A DNA stretch of 64,000 bases from Brooklawnia sp963780175 (GCA_963780175.1 CAWAAT010000001.1:1054001-1118000); one strand, 5' to 3'; counted from the stretch's first letter, positions 8,220 through 16,675 are shown. The notes: generated by a model not told the origin, from the letters alone. Numbers and translations are program-made.

Positions 8220-9707
8220 ATGTCGACGCACGCAGTGCGGGAGGCGGACGCGTTCAGTTCGGTTCGCAAACCCATCCCGTCCAGAGCCGAGTCGCGGGCG
8301 TATGGAAAAGCCCTTCGAGCCACGGTCCCGCGTTCGTCCCTGGGCAGCTGGTGCCCGGCCGACGACCGGCCCGACCCTGTCGAGCAGGTCGTCGCCAGCA
8401 ATCTGGGCCGCATTCCGAGGCTGATCGGACTGCGGATGACCCGGATGGCCGCCTCGCCCTACGGGTTCCTGAGAGGTGCGGCCAACGTGTGTGCCAGGGA
8501 CTGCGCGTCTCTGCCCGCAACCGGCATGCAAGCGATCGTCTGCGGTGACGCGCACCTGGGCAACTTCGGGTTCTATCGATCACCTGAGGGCGAACTGGTG
8601 CTCGACCTGAACGACTTCGACGAGGCGCACCCGGGGTACTGGGAGTGGGACATGCGCCGGCTGGTTGCCAGCGTCCACGTCGCCGGCCGCGAGAACCGGA
8701 TGAGCGAACTGCAGTGCGCCGAGGCAGTGGCAGCCTGTGTCACGGCCTACCGTGACGAACTGGCCCGACTGGCCGACGTCCCTCTGCTGGCTCGCAGTTT
8801 CCTGCGCGTCGATCTGGCCCGGCTCAACGAGACCGTCATCGAGCCCACCCTGCGCGACGAGGTTTCCCGAGCGGCCGCCAAGGCCCGGCTGCGCACCTCC
8901 GACCGGGCGCTGCCCAAGCTGACGCGCGCCATCGGAGGAGTCCACCAGATCGTCGAGGACCTGCCGGTGACAAGGAAGGTCTCACCTGCGCGCTTCGACC
9001 AGGTCGGTCAGGCACTGGACGAGTACCTGAGCACCCTTCCGCTGCAGTGGCGAAGAGTGGTCGGCGCCTACCGCTTGGTCGACGTGGCCCACAAAGTGGT
9101 CGGAGTCGGGTCGGTCGGCCTCCGGGCCTTCGTGGCACTCCTGGTGGGGTCGAGTCCGGAAGACGTCCTCTTTCTGCAGCTGAAGCAGGCCAATCGCTCG
9201 GTGATCGCCCCGTTCATTCACGGCGACCAGGCCTTTCACCACCACCAGGGTCAACGGGTGGTGGAGTACCAGCAGGCCCTGCAGACCGTCAGCGACCCGT
9301 TGCTCGGTTGGGCGACGCTGCCTGCCCTCGTCGACCCCACGACGTCCACCCATCTGGGCCCCGGTTCGGCGATGCCCGGTTCACCGGCGATTCAGGTGTA
9401 CGTCCGCCAGTACCGCAACATGAAGGGGGCTGTGCTGATCGACGGGCTGGACGCCGACGCCCTGGTCGACTACGCCCGCGTGCTGGGGCTACTGCTGGCC
9501 AAGGGGCACGCGCGCACCTCGGGCGCCTCGCGAATTGCGGGCTACCTGGGCGGTTCCGACGCGGCAGCCGAGGCGTTCGTCCGGTTCGCCCAGGCCTACG
9601 CCGATCAGACCGAGGCTGACCACGCCGCCCTGTGCGCGGCCATCAAGGCCGGGCGCCTTCCCACCTCAGCCGACCAGGCACAGCCCGACAACCGGGAGGG
9701 GCAGTGA
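8220..9707 (+). CDS. DUF2252 domain protein
   Basis: A 495-residue DUF2252 (PF10009, COG4320) protein. The conserved GDAHLGNFGFYR and the later LDLNDFDEAHPG resemble the catalytic HxxN and metal-binding DFD loops of aminoglycoside-phosphotransferase/kinase-like folds, so it may phosphorylate an unknown substrate; that is inference. YRLVDVAHKVVGVGSVGLR and GHARTSGASRIAGYLG are further family blocks. No ribosome site is evident and GATCAT lies 6 nt before the ATG, suggesting a leaderless start. The stop overlaps the glycerol kinase GTG by 4 bp, so the two are translationally coupled, an unusual partnership. Confidence 0.88.
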   Translation: MSTHAVREADAFSSVRKPIPSRAESRAYGKALRATVPRSSLGSWCPADDRPDPVEQVVASNLGRIPRLIGLRMTRMAASPYGFLRGAANVCARDCASLPATGMQAIVCGDAHLGNFGFYRSPEGELVLDLNDFDEAHPGYWEWDMRRLVASVHVAGRENRMSELQCAEAVAACVTAYRDELARLADVPLLARSFLRVDLARLNETVIEPTLRDEVSRAAAKARLRTSDRALPKLTRAIGGVHQIVEDLPVTRKVSPARFDQVGQALDEYLSTLPLQWRRVVGAYRLVDVAHKVVGVGSVGLRAFVALLVGSSPEDVLFLQLKQANRSVIAPFIHGDQAFHHHQGQRVVEYQQALQTVSDPLLGWATLPALVDPTTSTHLGPGSAMPGSPAIQVYVRQYRNMKGAVLIDGLDADALVDYARVLGLLLAKGHARTSGASRIAGYLGGSDAAAEAFVRFAQAYADQTEADHAALCAAIKAGRLPTSADQAQPDNREGQ

Positions 9708-11227
9708 CCGTCCAGAGTTACGTCCTGGCCGTCGACCAGGGCACCACCAGCACGCGCGCCATCGTCTTCGACCACGACGGACACGCCGTGGCGGCCGGCC
9801 AGCTCGAGCACCGCCAGATCCTGCCCAGGCCCGGCTGGGTGGAGCATGACCCGATCGAGATTCGCGACAACGTGAACGCGGTCATCGGCCAGGCACTCGG
9901 CCGGGCCAACATCAATCGCCACCAGCTTGCCGCCGTGGGCATCACCAACCAGCGCGAGTCCGTCGTGGTCTGGGATCGCGCCACGGGCGAGCCGATCCAC
10001 AACGTCATCGTCTGGCAGGACACCCGCACCCAGCAGGTCTGCCGCGACCTGGCAGGCGAGGCCGGCCCGGGCATTTTCCAGCACCGCACGGGTCTGGCGC
10101 TGGTGCCCTACGTGTCCGCCCCGAAGATTCGCTGGATCCTCGACAACGTCGCGGGCGCCAGAGGCCGCGCCGAGTCCGGAGAACTGGCTGTCGGCACCAT
10201 GGACAGCTGGGTGCTGTACAACCTGACCGGCGGCGCCCGGGCAGGGGTGCACGCCACCGACGTGACGAACGCGTCTCGCACCAGTCTGATGGACCTGCGC
10301 ACGCTGGCCTGGGACGCCGAACTGTGTGAGTACCTGGGCGTCCCGATGTCACTGCTGCCCGAGATCCGCTCGTCGTCCGAGGTCTACGGCCGGGGTGCGG
10401 CGAACTCGCTGGTCATCGACACCCCCATCGCCGGCGTGCTGGGTGACCAGCAGGCGGCCGCCTTCGGTCAGGCCTGTTTCGCTCCGGGGATGGCCAAGAA
10501 CACCTACGGCACGGGGTGTTTCCTGCTGATGAACACCGGCACCGAGCCCGTGTTCTCCGAGCACGGCCTGCTGACGACCGTGGCCTACCAGCGCGCCGGT
10601 GAGCCCGCGCACTACGCCCTGGAGGGCTCGATCGCCGTGACCGGCTCGCTGATCCAGTGGCTGCGCGACAACCTCGGGCTGATCAGTTCGTCGGCCGAGG
10701 TCGAGGAGCTCGCCGCCCAGGTGGACGACAACGGTGGCGCCTACCTGGTGCCGGCCTTCTCGGGTTTGTTCGCGCCCTACTGGCGTCCGGACGCCCGCGG
10801 TGCGGTACTGGGGCTGACCCGGTTCGTGAACCGGAGCCACATTGCCCGGGCAGCCCTGGAGGCCACCGCTTACCAGACCCGCGACGTGGTCGAGGCGATG
10901 GACGCGGAATCGGGGGTTGGCCTGCAGGAGTTGCGTGTGGACGGCGGGATGACTGGCAATGAACTGCTCATGCAGTTCCAGGCGGACCAGCTGGGTGTGG
11001 CGGTAGTACGTCCGATGGTCGCCGAGACCACTGCACTCGGCGCGGCCTACGCCGCCGGAATGGCCGTGGGCTTCTGGCGTGACGAGTCGGACGTGGTCGC
11101 CAACTGGGCAGAGGACAAGAGGTGGACGCCCCGGATGGGCGCCGACGAGCGCGACCGGCTGTACCGCGGCTGGGCCAAGGCTGTCAGCAAGAGCCTGGGG
11201 TGGGTGGACGAGGATGTCGAAGAGTAG
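9704..11227 (+). CDS. glpK: Glycerol kinase
   Basis: GlpK phosphorylates glycerol to sn-glycerol 3-phosphate with ATP. The 507-residue FGGY kinase starts with the phosphate loop AVDQGTTSTRAIVFD and has GITNQRESVVVWDR, WQDTRT, GTMDSWVLYNLTGG, GVLGDQQAA and the C-terminal DGGMTGNELLMQFQAD. GTG at 9704 is chosen because it overlaps the DUF2252 stop (GTGA), follows a GGGAGGGG site at 9694-9700, and gives the usual length; the longer in-frame extension lies wholly inside DUF2252. No glpF or glpD is adjacent. Confidence 0.96.
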   Translation: MTVQSYVLAVDQGTTSTRAIVFDHDGHAVAAGQLEHRQILPRPGWVEHDPIEIRDNVNAVIGQALGRANINRHQLAAVGITNQRESVVVWDRATGEPIHNVIVWQDTRTQQVCRDLAGEAGPGIFQHRTGLALVPYVSAPKIRWILDNVAGARGRAESGELAVGTMDSWVLYNLTGGARAGVHATDVTNASRTSLMDLRTLAWDAELCEYLGVPMSLLPEIRSSSEVYGRGAANSLVIDTPIAGVLGDQQAAAFGQACFAPGMAKNTYGTGCFLLMNTGTEPVFSEHGLLTTVAYQRAGEPAHYALEGSIAVTGSLIQWLRDNLGLISSSAEVEELAAQVDDNGGAYLVPAFSGLFAPYWRPDARGAVLGLTRFVNRSHIARAALEATAYQTRDVVEAMDAESGVGLQELRVDGGMTGNELLMQFQADQLGVAVVRPMVAETTALGAAYAAGMAVGFWRDESDVVANWAEDKRWTPRMGADERDRLYRGWAKAVSKSLGWVDEDVEE

Positions 11228-11281
11228 CTGAACAAGGGCGACGACTTCACCGCGACCGACGTCTGGCAGGCCCGGCGAACC

Positions 11282-11287
11282 TAGGCT
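11282..11287 (+). promoter_or_regulatory. Leaderless -10 element (TAGGCT)
   Basis: TAGGCT lies 7 nt upstream of the lactonase ATG with no ribosome site between them, consistent with transcription starting at the start codon. It allows the lactonase to be expressed independently of glpK, whose stop is 67 bp upstream of the start. Confidence 0.5.
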
Positions 11288-11294
11288 GACGAGC

Positions 11295-12320
11295 ATGACC
11301 TCTCACCTCGTGCTGATCGCCAACGCCAAGGACGGCACCATCAGTTCCTTCGACCTGAGCCACGGCGTCCTCACCCCACTGGCCGTCAGCGACGTGGGAG
11401 CACCCGGCATGCCGCTGGCGGTCGACCCAGCGCGCGACCTGGTCTTCGCCGGCACCAGCAACCCGGTGGGTGTCACGGTGCTGGGGCTCGATCGCGCGTC
11501 CGGGACGCTCACGGTGGCGGGTCGGTACTCCGCACTCGGCGCACCCACCTATCTCACGCTCAGTTCGGACGCACGACTGCTGTTCAGCGCGTCCTATCAC
11601 CAGGGCATCGGCGAGGTGTGGCAGCTGGGGTCCGACGGTGACCTCACCGGCGTCGGTGGGCCCGTCCACCACGGTAATCTGCACAGCGTCCAGGTCAGCG
11701 ACGACGGCTTCGCCTATTTCGTCTCGTTGCGCGACGATCTGGTCGCCCAGTACGCGGTCACCGGCGACGGATCGTTGACTCCGCTCGATCCCCCCACCGT
11801 TGCGGCTCCCGAGGGGTCCGGCCCCCGCCATCTCGTGCTGGACGCGGCTCAGGCGTCGCTGTACGTCATCACCGAGTTCTCCGGGCAGGCGCTGCACTAC
11901 CGCCGCGACGCGGTGCGCGGCACGCTGGAGTTGGCGTCCCGGGCAACCTGTGTGCCCACCGACCGAGGCCTGTCGCCCAGCAGATTCGGCGCCAACCCCC
12001 GTGCCGAGGAGCTCATCTGGTGCTCCGATCTGCACCTGGATGATTCGGGACGCCTGCTGTACTGCGCGGAGCGTAACCGCGCCACGATCACCGCCGTGCG
12101 GGTGCTCGACGACGGCTCGCTGGGCGAGCCCGTTTCCCACTCCGACGTGGTCGCCCAGCCACGTTCCTTCGCGATCCTGCCGGACGGGAACCTGCTGGTC
12201 GCCTCCGAGATCGACCGGGTGGTGGCGCTGTACCGTGCCGACGCTGATGGGCGGCTCGCCGAGGTCTCGCGCCACGACGTCGGTCTGGGCGCGAACTGGA
12301 TCGAGATCCTCGCTCGCTGA
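11295..12320 (+). CDS. Lactonase-family seven-bladed beta-propeller protein
   Basis: A 341-residue cytosolic beta-propeller of the lactonase family (PF10282), the fold of YbhE-type 6-phosphogluconolactonase and muconate cycloisomerase. Repeated blades read as a strand pair, short loop and D-G turn (for example LVLIANAKDGTISSFDL and DGSLTPLDPP), with SGPRHLVLDAAQASLYVI, typical for the family, near the middle. A role in hydrolysing a sugar lactone is plausible but not shown. It follows glpK on the same strand. Confidence 0.82.
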   Translation: MTSHLVLIANAKDGTISSFDLSHGVLTPLAVSDVGAPGMPLAVDPARDLVFAGTSNPVGVTVLGLDRASGTLTVAGRYSALGAPTYLTLSSDARLLFSASYHQGIGEVWQLGSDGDLTGVGGPVHHGNLHSVQVSDDGFAYFVSLRDDLVAQYAVTGDGSLTPLDPPTVAAPEGSGPRHLVLDAAQASLYVITEFSGQALHYRRDAVRGTLELASRATCVPTDRGLSPSRFGANPRAEELIWCSDLHLDDSGRLLYCAERNRATITAVRVLDDGSLGEPVSHSDVVAQPRSFAILPDGNLLVASEIDRVVALYRADADGRLAEVSRHDVGLGANWIEILAR

Positions 12321-12335
12321 CTGACGCCCTACCTC

Positions 12336-12411
12336 CCTGAACTGCGCGCACCAGTTGACCACCGGCCCTGGTTGAAACGTTGGCAGTGCCCACTGCTGCG
12401 CTCCAGTCAGG
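12336..12411 (+). repeat. 76-bp palindromic dispersed repeat, copy 1
   Basis: An imperfect palindrome starting CCTGAACTGCGCGCACCAGT and ending CACTGCTGCGCTCCAGTCAGG-like, with the central motif TTGAAACGTT. The same 76-bp element, without gaps and with roughly three quarters identity, occurs at 44519-44594 in the opposite orientation. It lies between the convergent lactonase and DUF1648 genes. It could be a REP- or MITE-like element or a shared structural terminator; no transposase is nearby. Confidence 0.7.
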
Positions 12412-12465
12412 TTTCCGAGCACCGAGGCAGACGGTGAAGACGGGGCTGGCACCACCAGCGCCGGG

Positions 12466-13485
12466 TCAGCGCTGGTCCGCGTCCCCACCGCGGCGCGACA
12501 GCAAGGTGTTCAGGGTCGCCGCGGCGGCCTCGGCGTCGGTCAGGGTGATGAGAAATGGACCCTCCTGGCTGCCGCGTTCGATCCGGACGGCGGGTCCCGC
12601 GCTGGTGACCAGACCCATCTCGCCGTTGAGGCCGACGCGCAGCCCCCAACCGCCGAACTCCCCCAGTGGGCTGACCTGTGTGACGGAGGCCGCCGAGATG
12701 GATGTCAGGGGGATGTTGACCAGCGGGACCACACCCAGGACGCGGGCCCGCACCCCGCGCGCATCGATGCTCACGTTCGCCACCATGGCCGCACCGACCA
12801 CCACGAGGAGAACCACCGTGAAAGCCATGATCACCGCTCCACCCCAGGTGCCGGCGACCAGCATGGCGGCCATCGGAACGACCGTCACCAACCCGACCGC
12901 CCCCAGCAGCACCCACACCGCCCGGGCGACCCGGGTGCGTCCGGTCCATGCCACGCGCACCGCGTCGTCCACCAGCAGCCTGGGAGCCGTGGCAGCGATC
13001 TCGACCGGCACGGCAGCGTCGCTGGGCTTGCGCCGGAGGCCCAGGTGGAGCAGCCCGCCGACCAGCAGTGCGACGAGGCCACCAGCCACCAGGGGAAGGT
13101 CGGGACTCGACGCAGCGGCAACCTGCTCGGCGGTCATGCCGCGCTGCATCCACACCGACCCGTTCATCACCGACGACAAGAAGACGGCGGTGCCGCCCGC
13201 CACCGGCCCGAGATAACGAACCTGTTTGGCGACGACGCCGATCACGAGGATGAACAGCGGCATGACCAGACACATCAGCATGTTCTGCACGAAAAGGCCC
13301 GACAGCGGCTGGAAGCCGTCGGCGCGTCCCGTCGGCCCCCAATGCGTGGCAACCACCTGGGGCAGTTCGTCTCGAACACTCCAGACGGCGACGGCTCCCC
13401 CGACAGCGGCCAGCACCACCACCACGGCACTGGCCAAAGCGGCGACCACCTGGCTGCGGCTGATGCGTGACACGGACTCACTCAT
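12466..13485 (-). CDS. DUF1648 domain membrane protein A
   Basis: A 339-residue membrane protein with an N-terminal DUF1648 domain: after the first helix comes the hallmark LPQVVATHWGPTGRADGF, followed by a helix pair (FVQNMLMCLVMPLFILVIG). About six transmembrane helices are visible, and a soluble C-terminal domain ends the protein. Related SdpI/YtrA-linked proteins act in envelope stress or peptide immunity; the role here is unknown. ATG at 13485 overlaps the GntR gene by 8 bp, so the two are translationally coupled. It is a paralogue of the protein at 13877-14875. Confidence 0.82.
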   Translation of the reverse strand: MSESVSRISRSQVVAALASAVVVVLAAVGGAVAVWSVRDELPQVVATHWGPTGRADGFQPLSGLFVQNMLMCLVMPLFILVIGVVAKQVRYLGPVAGGTAVFLSSVMNGSVWMQRGMTAEQVAAASSPDLPLVAGGLVALLVGGLLHLGLRRKPSDAAVPVEIAATAPRLLVDDAVRVAWTGRTRVARAVWVLLGAVGLVTVVPMAAMLVAGTWGGAVIMAFTVVLLVVVGAAMVANVSIDARGVRARVLGVVPLVNIPLTSISAASVTQVSPLGEFGGWGLRVGLNGEMGLVTSAGPAVRIERGSQEGPFLITLTDAEAAAATLNTLLSRRGGDADQR

Positions 13486-13834
13486 CGTGGACTCCCTGAG
13501 AGATGCGGTGGGCAAGCTGGCTGCGGCTGATGCCTCGTTGCTCGGCGTAGGCCACGAGTTCATCGATCCGGGTCGTCAGTTGTGAGGCGCCGGTGTCGGC
13601 CGCGATCACTACCGCTCCGCGTCCGCGCCGAAGCTCGATCAGCCCTTCGTCGCGCAGCATCTGGTAGGCCCGCAGGACGGTGTGCAGGTTGACGTCGAGG
13701 GCGTCCGCCAGGTCCTTGGACGCCGGCAGCCTGTCGCCCGGGCGCAGCGTCCGCTCCGCTACTGCCCTGCGCACCACGGTCGCGATCTGCTCGTACAGCG
13801 GCTGCGGATCGCTGGGGTTCACCGCCCACAACAT
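13478..13834 (-). CDS. GntR-family regulator (YtrA type)
   Basis: A 118-residue GntR regulator of the short YtrA subfamily: a winged helix (PLYEQIATVVRRAVAERTLR, then LPASKDLADALDVNLHTV as recognition helix) plus only about 45 further residues for dimerisation. YtrA regulators usually repress a neighbouring membrane protein or ABC transporter operon and bind their own promoter. Here the gene sits between two DUF1648 membrane genes on the same strand and overlaps the downstream one. The ATG at 13834 has a TATTAT box 6 nt upstream, so the mRNA is probably leaderless. Confidence 0.9.
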   Translation of the reverse strand: MLWAVNPSDPQPLYEQIATVVRRAVAERTLRPGDRLPASKDLADALDVNLHTVLRAYQMLRDEGLIELRRGRGAVVIAADTGASQLTTRIDELVAYAEQRGISRSQLAHRISQGVHDE

Positions 13835-13857
13835 AATTCTATAATAACTAGAAATAT
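13835..13857 (-). promoter_or_regulatory. Leaderless promoter with embedded operator for the GntR gene
   Basis: On the minus strand TATTAT (plus-strand 13841-13846) is followed by 6 nt and then the ATG. Overlapping it is the inverted repeat TTCTA, 7-nt spacer, TAGAA (13837-13853), in an AT-rich patch that stands out from the surroundings. This fits autoregulation by the YtrA-type repressor; the binding itself is inferred. Confidence 0.55.
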
Positions 13858-13876
13858 GACACTGTCCAGCGAACGG

Positions 13877-14875
13877 TCATACCGAACCAGGGAGGTCCCA
13901 CCTGCGTTCCACCAGTTCGTTGACGGTCCTGGCCGCAGCGTCCGGGTGGGTAACGGTGATGACCACTGGCCTGCGGCCGACCCGCTCGAGCCGAAGGGCA
14001 GGACCCCGTCCGGTGACCAGCCCCGTCGCGCCGTCGGCTCGCGTGCGATGTCCCCAGCCGCCGAAATCGGCCCTCGGGTCAACGCCGACGACAGAGGCAC
14101 TGAGGACCTCGCTCATGGGCACTGCCAGCCACTCGCGAGACCCCCAGCCGCGCACCCGCACGCCCTCCGGGGTGACGTGCACCGCTGCGGCCGCGAACGG
14201 CGCCCGGACGATGAACACCATCGCGGTGGCGGCATTGACAAGCACAATCGCGGCGACGCCGGTGCTCCAGGCCGCCAGTTCGGCCGCGGTCACGAGCCCG
14301 ACAAAGGCGACCAGTTGCCCGGCCAGCAGCCACGACCAGCGCATCCGACCCGACCAGCCCAGGTAGCGGGCGAGGTCGGCGTGGGTGGGCACCTCGGGCG
14401 CGGCGGCGGACAGATCCGGCGCCGGCGGCACTCCCAGCCTGCGACCCAGCCCCACCATGGCGAGGCTCACCGCCACCGCCGACAGCACGGCCGCGCTCAA
14501 GGGGCCCGCGAGGGACGCGCCGCGCACCTCGTCCAGGCTCAGGCCGCGCTGCTGCCAGAGGGCACCGTGCATGAGGACTCCCAGGAAGACCGCCAGGGCG
14601 GCGCCGACCGGCCCGGTGTGCCTGCTCTGCTGACTGACCTGCCCCATCACGATCAGGAAGAGGGGGATCGCCGTGGCGATCATCGCATTGAGCACCAGCG
14701 CGGAAGCGAACGGCACGAACCCATTGGGTTCGGTGAGGCTGCCCCAGCGAGCCGCGACCTCCGGAACGAAGTGCCCGCGCTGAGTCCACAGCACCACCGA
14801 GCCGCCGACCCCCACCACCAAGGTGAGCCCGGCTGCCACGACGGCCAAGGTCAGTCCACGCGGTTCGGACCGCAT
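13877..14875 (-). CDS. DUF1648 domain membrane protein B
   Basis: A 332-residue paralogue of the protein at 12466-13485, with the same order of parts: an N-terminal helix, a DUF1648 motif (FVPEVAARWGSLTEPNGFVP), LVLNAMIATAIPLFLIVMG, further helices and a C-terminal soluble domain with DFGGWGHRTRADGATGLVTG, which parallels EFGGWGLRVGLNGEMGLVTS in protein A. It ends 43 bp upstream of the GntR start. The ATG at 14875 has no ribosome site. The GntR regulator between the two copies suggests that all three form one regulatory unit. Confidence 0.8.
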   Translation of the reverse strand: MRSEPRGLTLAVVAAGLTLVVGVGGSVVLWTQRGHFVPEVAARWGSLTEPNGFVPFASALVLNAMIATAIPLFLIVMGQVSQQSRHTGPVGAALAVFLGVLMHGALWQQRGLSLDEVRGASLAGPLSAAVLSAVAVSLAMVGLGRRLGVPPAPDLSAAAPEVPTHADLARYLGWSGRMRWSWLLAGQLVAFVGLVTAAELAAWSTGVAAIVLVNAATAMVFIVRAPFAAAAVHVTPEGVRVRGWGSREWLAVPMSEVLSASVVGVDPRADFGGWGHRTRADGATGLVTGRGPALRLERVGRRPVVITVTHPDAAARTVNELVERRWDLPGSV

Positions 14876-14932
14876 GGGTCAATGATGGCGCGACGCCCCA
14901 ACCTGCGCGTCAGCCCACGGACGGGTCCTCGC

Positions 14933-15126
14933 GTCTGTGCTCGGGCGGCTTCGCCACGTCTGTGCTCGGGCGGCTTCGCCACCCTCAACCTTCTCGTCGT
15001 CGCAGCGATCGCGAGCAAGCTCGCGTCGCTGTCTCCTCCTCATGTGATCGGGCGGCTTCGCCACCCTCAACCATTTCGTCGTCGCAGCTATCACGAGCAA
15101 GCTCGTGTCGCTGTCTCCTCCTCATG
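14933..15126. repeat. Tandem hairpin repeats 3' of the tRNA
   Basis: Two perfect 25-bp copies (GTCTGTGCTCGGGCGG followed by CTTCGCCAC; 14933-14957 and 14958-14982) run into two copies of an 82-bp period unit (14971-15052 and 15053-15126). Each long unit has a GGGCGGCTTCGCC hairpin and a second hairpin, CGCGAGC-AA-GCTCGCG in copy 1 but CACGAGC-AA-GCTCGTG in copy 2, so both sides of the stem changed together. The last copy ends at the CCA end of the minus-strand tRNA and may terminate or process its transcript. Confidence 0.8.
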
Positions 15127-15200
15127 GTGCCCCCGATGGGAGTCGAACCCACACTCGGGCGGGTTTAAGCCGCCTGCCTCTGCCGTTGGGCTACGGGGGC
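15125..15200 (-). tRNA. tRNA with UAA anticodon (tRNA-Leu by anticodon), short variable loop
   Basis: The minus strand folds as a complete cloverleaf: acceptor GCCCCCG/CGGGGGC, anticodon arm GGCGG-CTTAAAC-CCGCC with anticodon UAA (codon UUA, Leu), T arm GTGGG-TTCGACT-CCCAT, discriminator A and an encoded CCA. The variable loop is only about 5 nt, whereas bacterial tRNA-Leu normally has a long variable arm. Its place next to ppx and eno matches a tRNA position I recall from other actinobacteria. Confidence 0.88.
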
Positions 15201-15206
15201 CAGACC

Positions 15207-16155
15207 TCAGCTGTCCGGCAGCGGGTGCCCCCTGCCGTCGACCAGCATCGACCAGGCGATGCCGTCCAGGATGTCGGACTCACTGGCCCGCAACGCGACA
15301 CCCACTCGTCTGACGACCTCGGCCACCACCAGCGCCCCGGCCCCCAGGACCTTGGCGCGTTCCGGTGCGACCGGCCCGAGAGCGGCAACCTGCTCGGCAG
15401 ACATGCTCAACAGGCGTTCGGCCAACGCCGTCACCTCATCCGGCGTCATCACCGAGCCGTGCACCAACGCACGGTCGTAGCGTTCGAGCCCGAGGTTGAG
15501 GGCAGCCATCGAGGTGACGGTGCCGGCCACCCCGATGAAGATGGCGATACCAGACAGGTCGACCGGGCAGGCGTCCAGCAACCGGTTGACCTCTGCCCGA
15601 GCGGCCGACACCTGCTCGGGGGTGGGCGGGTCATCCAGCAGGTAACGTTCCCGGACGCGTCGGGAACCGATGTCGATGCTGATCGCCTGGTCGAGCTGTC
15701 CGTCCGCGTGGCCCCGGACGAGTTCGGTGGATCCGCCCCCGGAGTCCATCACCAGGATGGGTCCCTCGGCCTGGCCGGCACACGACAGTGCGCCCGTGAA
15801 CGACAGCCGGGCCTCCTCGTCGCCGGTGATCAGTTCGGCCTCGATGCCCAGCCGTTCGCGCACCCCAGCGAAGAACTCGTCACGGTTGGCTGCGTCCCGC
15901 GACGCCGAGGTGGCCACGAACCTGGCTCGTGAGCAACCGTGCCTGCGGATCAGCGGAACGTACTCGTCAATCGCCGCCCACCCCCGGGCGATCGCGGCCT
16001 CGTTGAGCCTCCCGTTGGCGTCCACACCGTGACCCAACCCGACGAAGCGCAACTCGTCTCTCGTGTTCGTGCAGACAGGAGTCGGGCCCCAGACTGGCGA
16101 TCAGCAGCCGAAGCGTGTTCGTGCCGGCGTCGAGCGCGGCCACCACCTCACTCAT
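15207..16155 (-). CDS. Ppx/GppA exopolyphosphatase, frameshifted
   Basis: An exopolyphosphatase/guanosine pentaphosphate phosphohydrolase of the ASKHA fold, which hydrolyses polyphosphate or pppGpp. The N-terminus (VVAALDAGTNTLRLLIASLG, phosphate loop) lies in one frame and the rest (RFVGLGHGVDANGRL, TSASRDAANRDEF, LVMDSGGGSTELVRG) in another; the join is at about 16045-16060, where a single base must be gained or lost. The reconstructed protein has the usual length of about 315 residues. The start overlaps the DUF501 gene by 8 bp. The frameshift is probably a sequence error. Confidence 0.85.
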
Positions 16156-16675
16156 GTGCGACCTCCTCGGGTGTGCAGGGACCAGTCCAGAACTCGCCCA
16201 GCATCGCCAACGCCTCGTCGCCGATGGGGTTGACTCCGGGGCCGGCCGCCAGCGCGTGGCCCACCAGGGCGTGCAGGCACTTCACCCGGGTGGGCATGCC
16301 GCCTGCGCTGAAACCCTCGATCTCGGGCACGTCGTCGCCCAGGGCCTCGGCCAGTTCGGCTCGAGCAGCCAGGTAGGCCTCGTGGGCACGCCGATGATGG
16401 TCGGCCAGTTCGGCGTCAGTGGCCAGGCGCTCGGTCATCTCGGTCATGATTCCGGACGCCTCCAGCCGTGACACGGCGGCGACTGCCCGCGGGCAGGTCA
16501 GGTAGAACGTCGTAGGAAACGGCGTCCCGCCCGGCAGCCGGGGCTCGGTGGCCAACACGCCCGGCCGACCGCAGGGGCAGCGCCAGGCAACCCCGGCCAC
16601 GCCACGCACCGGACGCCCCAACTGCGCCTCGGCGAGGCGGGCGTCCTCGGGCGTGAAGGTTTCGTAGCGGGACAT
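16148..16675 (-). CDS. DUF501 domain protein
   Basis: A DUF501 (PF04417) protein of about 175 residues, conserved between ftsB/divIC and ppx in actinobacteria; function unknown. The family's cysteine pattern is present (CPCGRPGV, then FYLTCP about 22 residues later), which could bind a metal, together with GTPFPTTFYLTCP and the C-terminal MPTRVKCLHALVGHALA block. ATG 16675 is taken as start; another ATG three codons upstream is equally possible. CAGAAT 6-7 nt upstream hints at a leaderless start. Confidence 0.88.
   Translation of the reverse strand: MSRYETFTPEDARLAEAQLGRPVRGVAGVAWRCPCGRPGVLATEPRLPGGTPFPTTFYLTCPRAVAAVSRLEASGIMTEMTERLATDAELADHHRRAHEAYLAARAELAEALGDDVPEIEGFSAGGMPTRVKCLHALVGHALAAGPGVNPIGDEALAMLGEFWTGPCTPEEVAHE

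Noticed and set aside
14933..15126. CRISPR array
   Set aside because: Repeats are contiguous or differ in period (25 and 82 bp), there are no unique spacers of constant length and no cas genes.
13682..15313. A 543-codon plus-strand frame across the GntR gene, DUF1648-B, the repeats and the tRNA
   Set aside because: It runs through a tRNA gene and repeats, so it cannot be a real protein gene.
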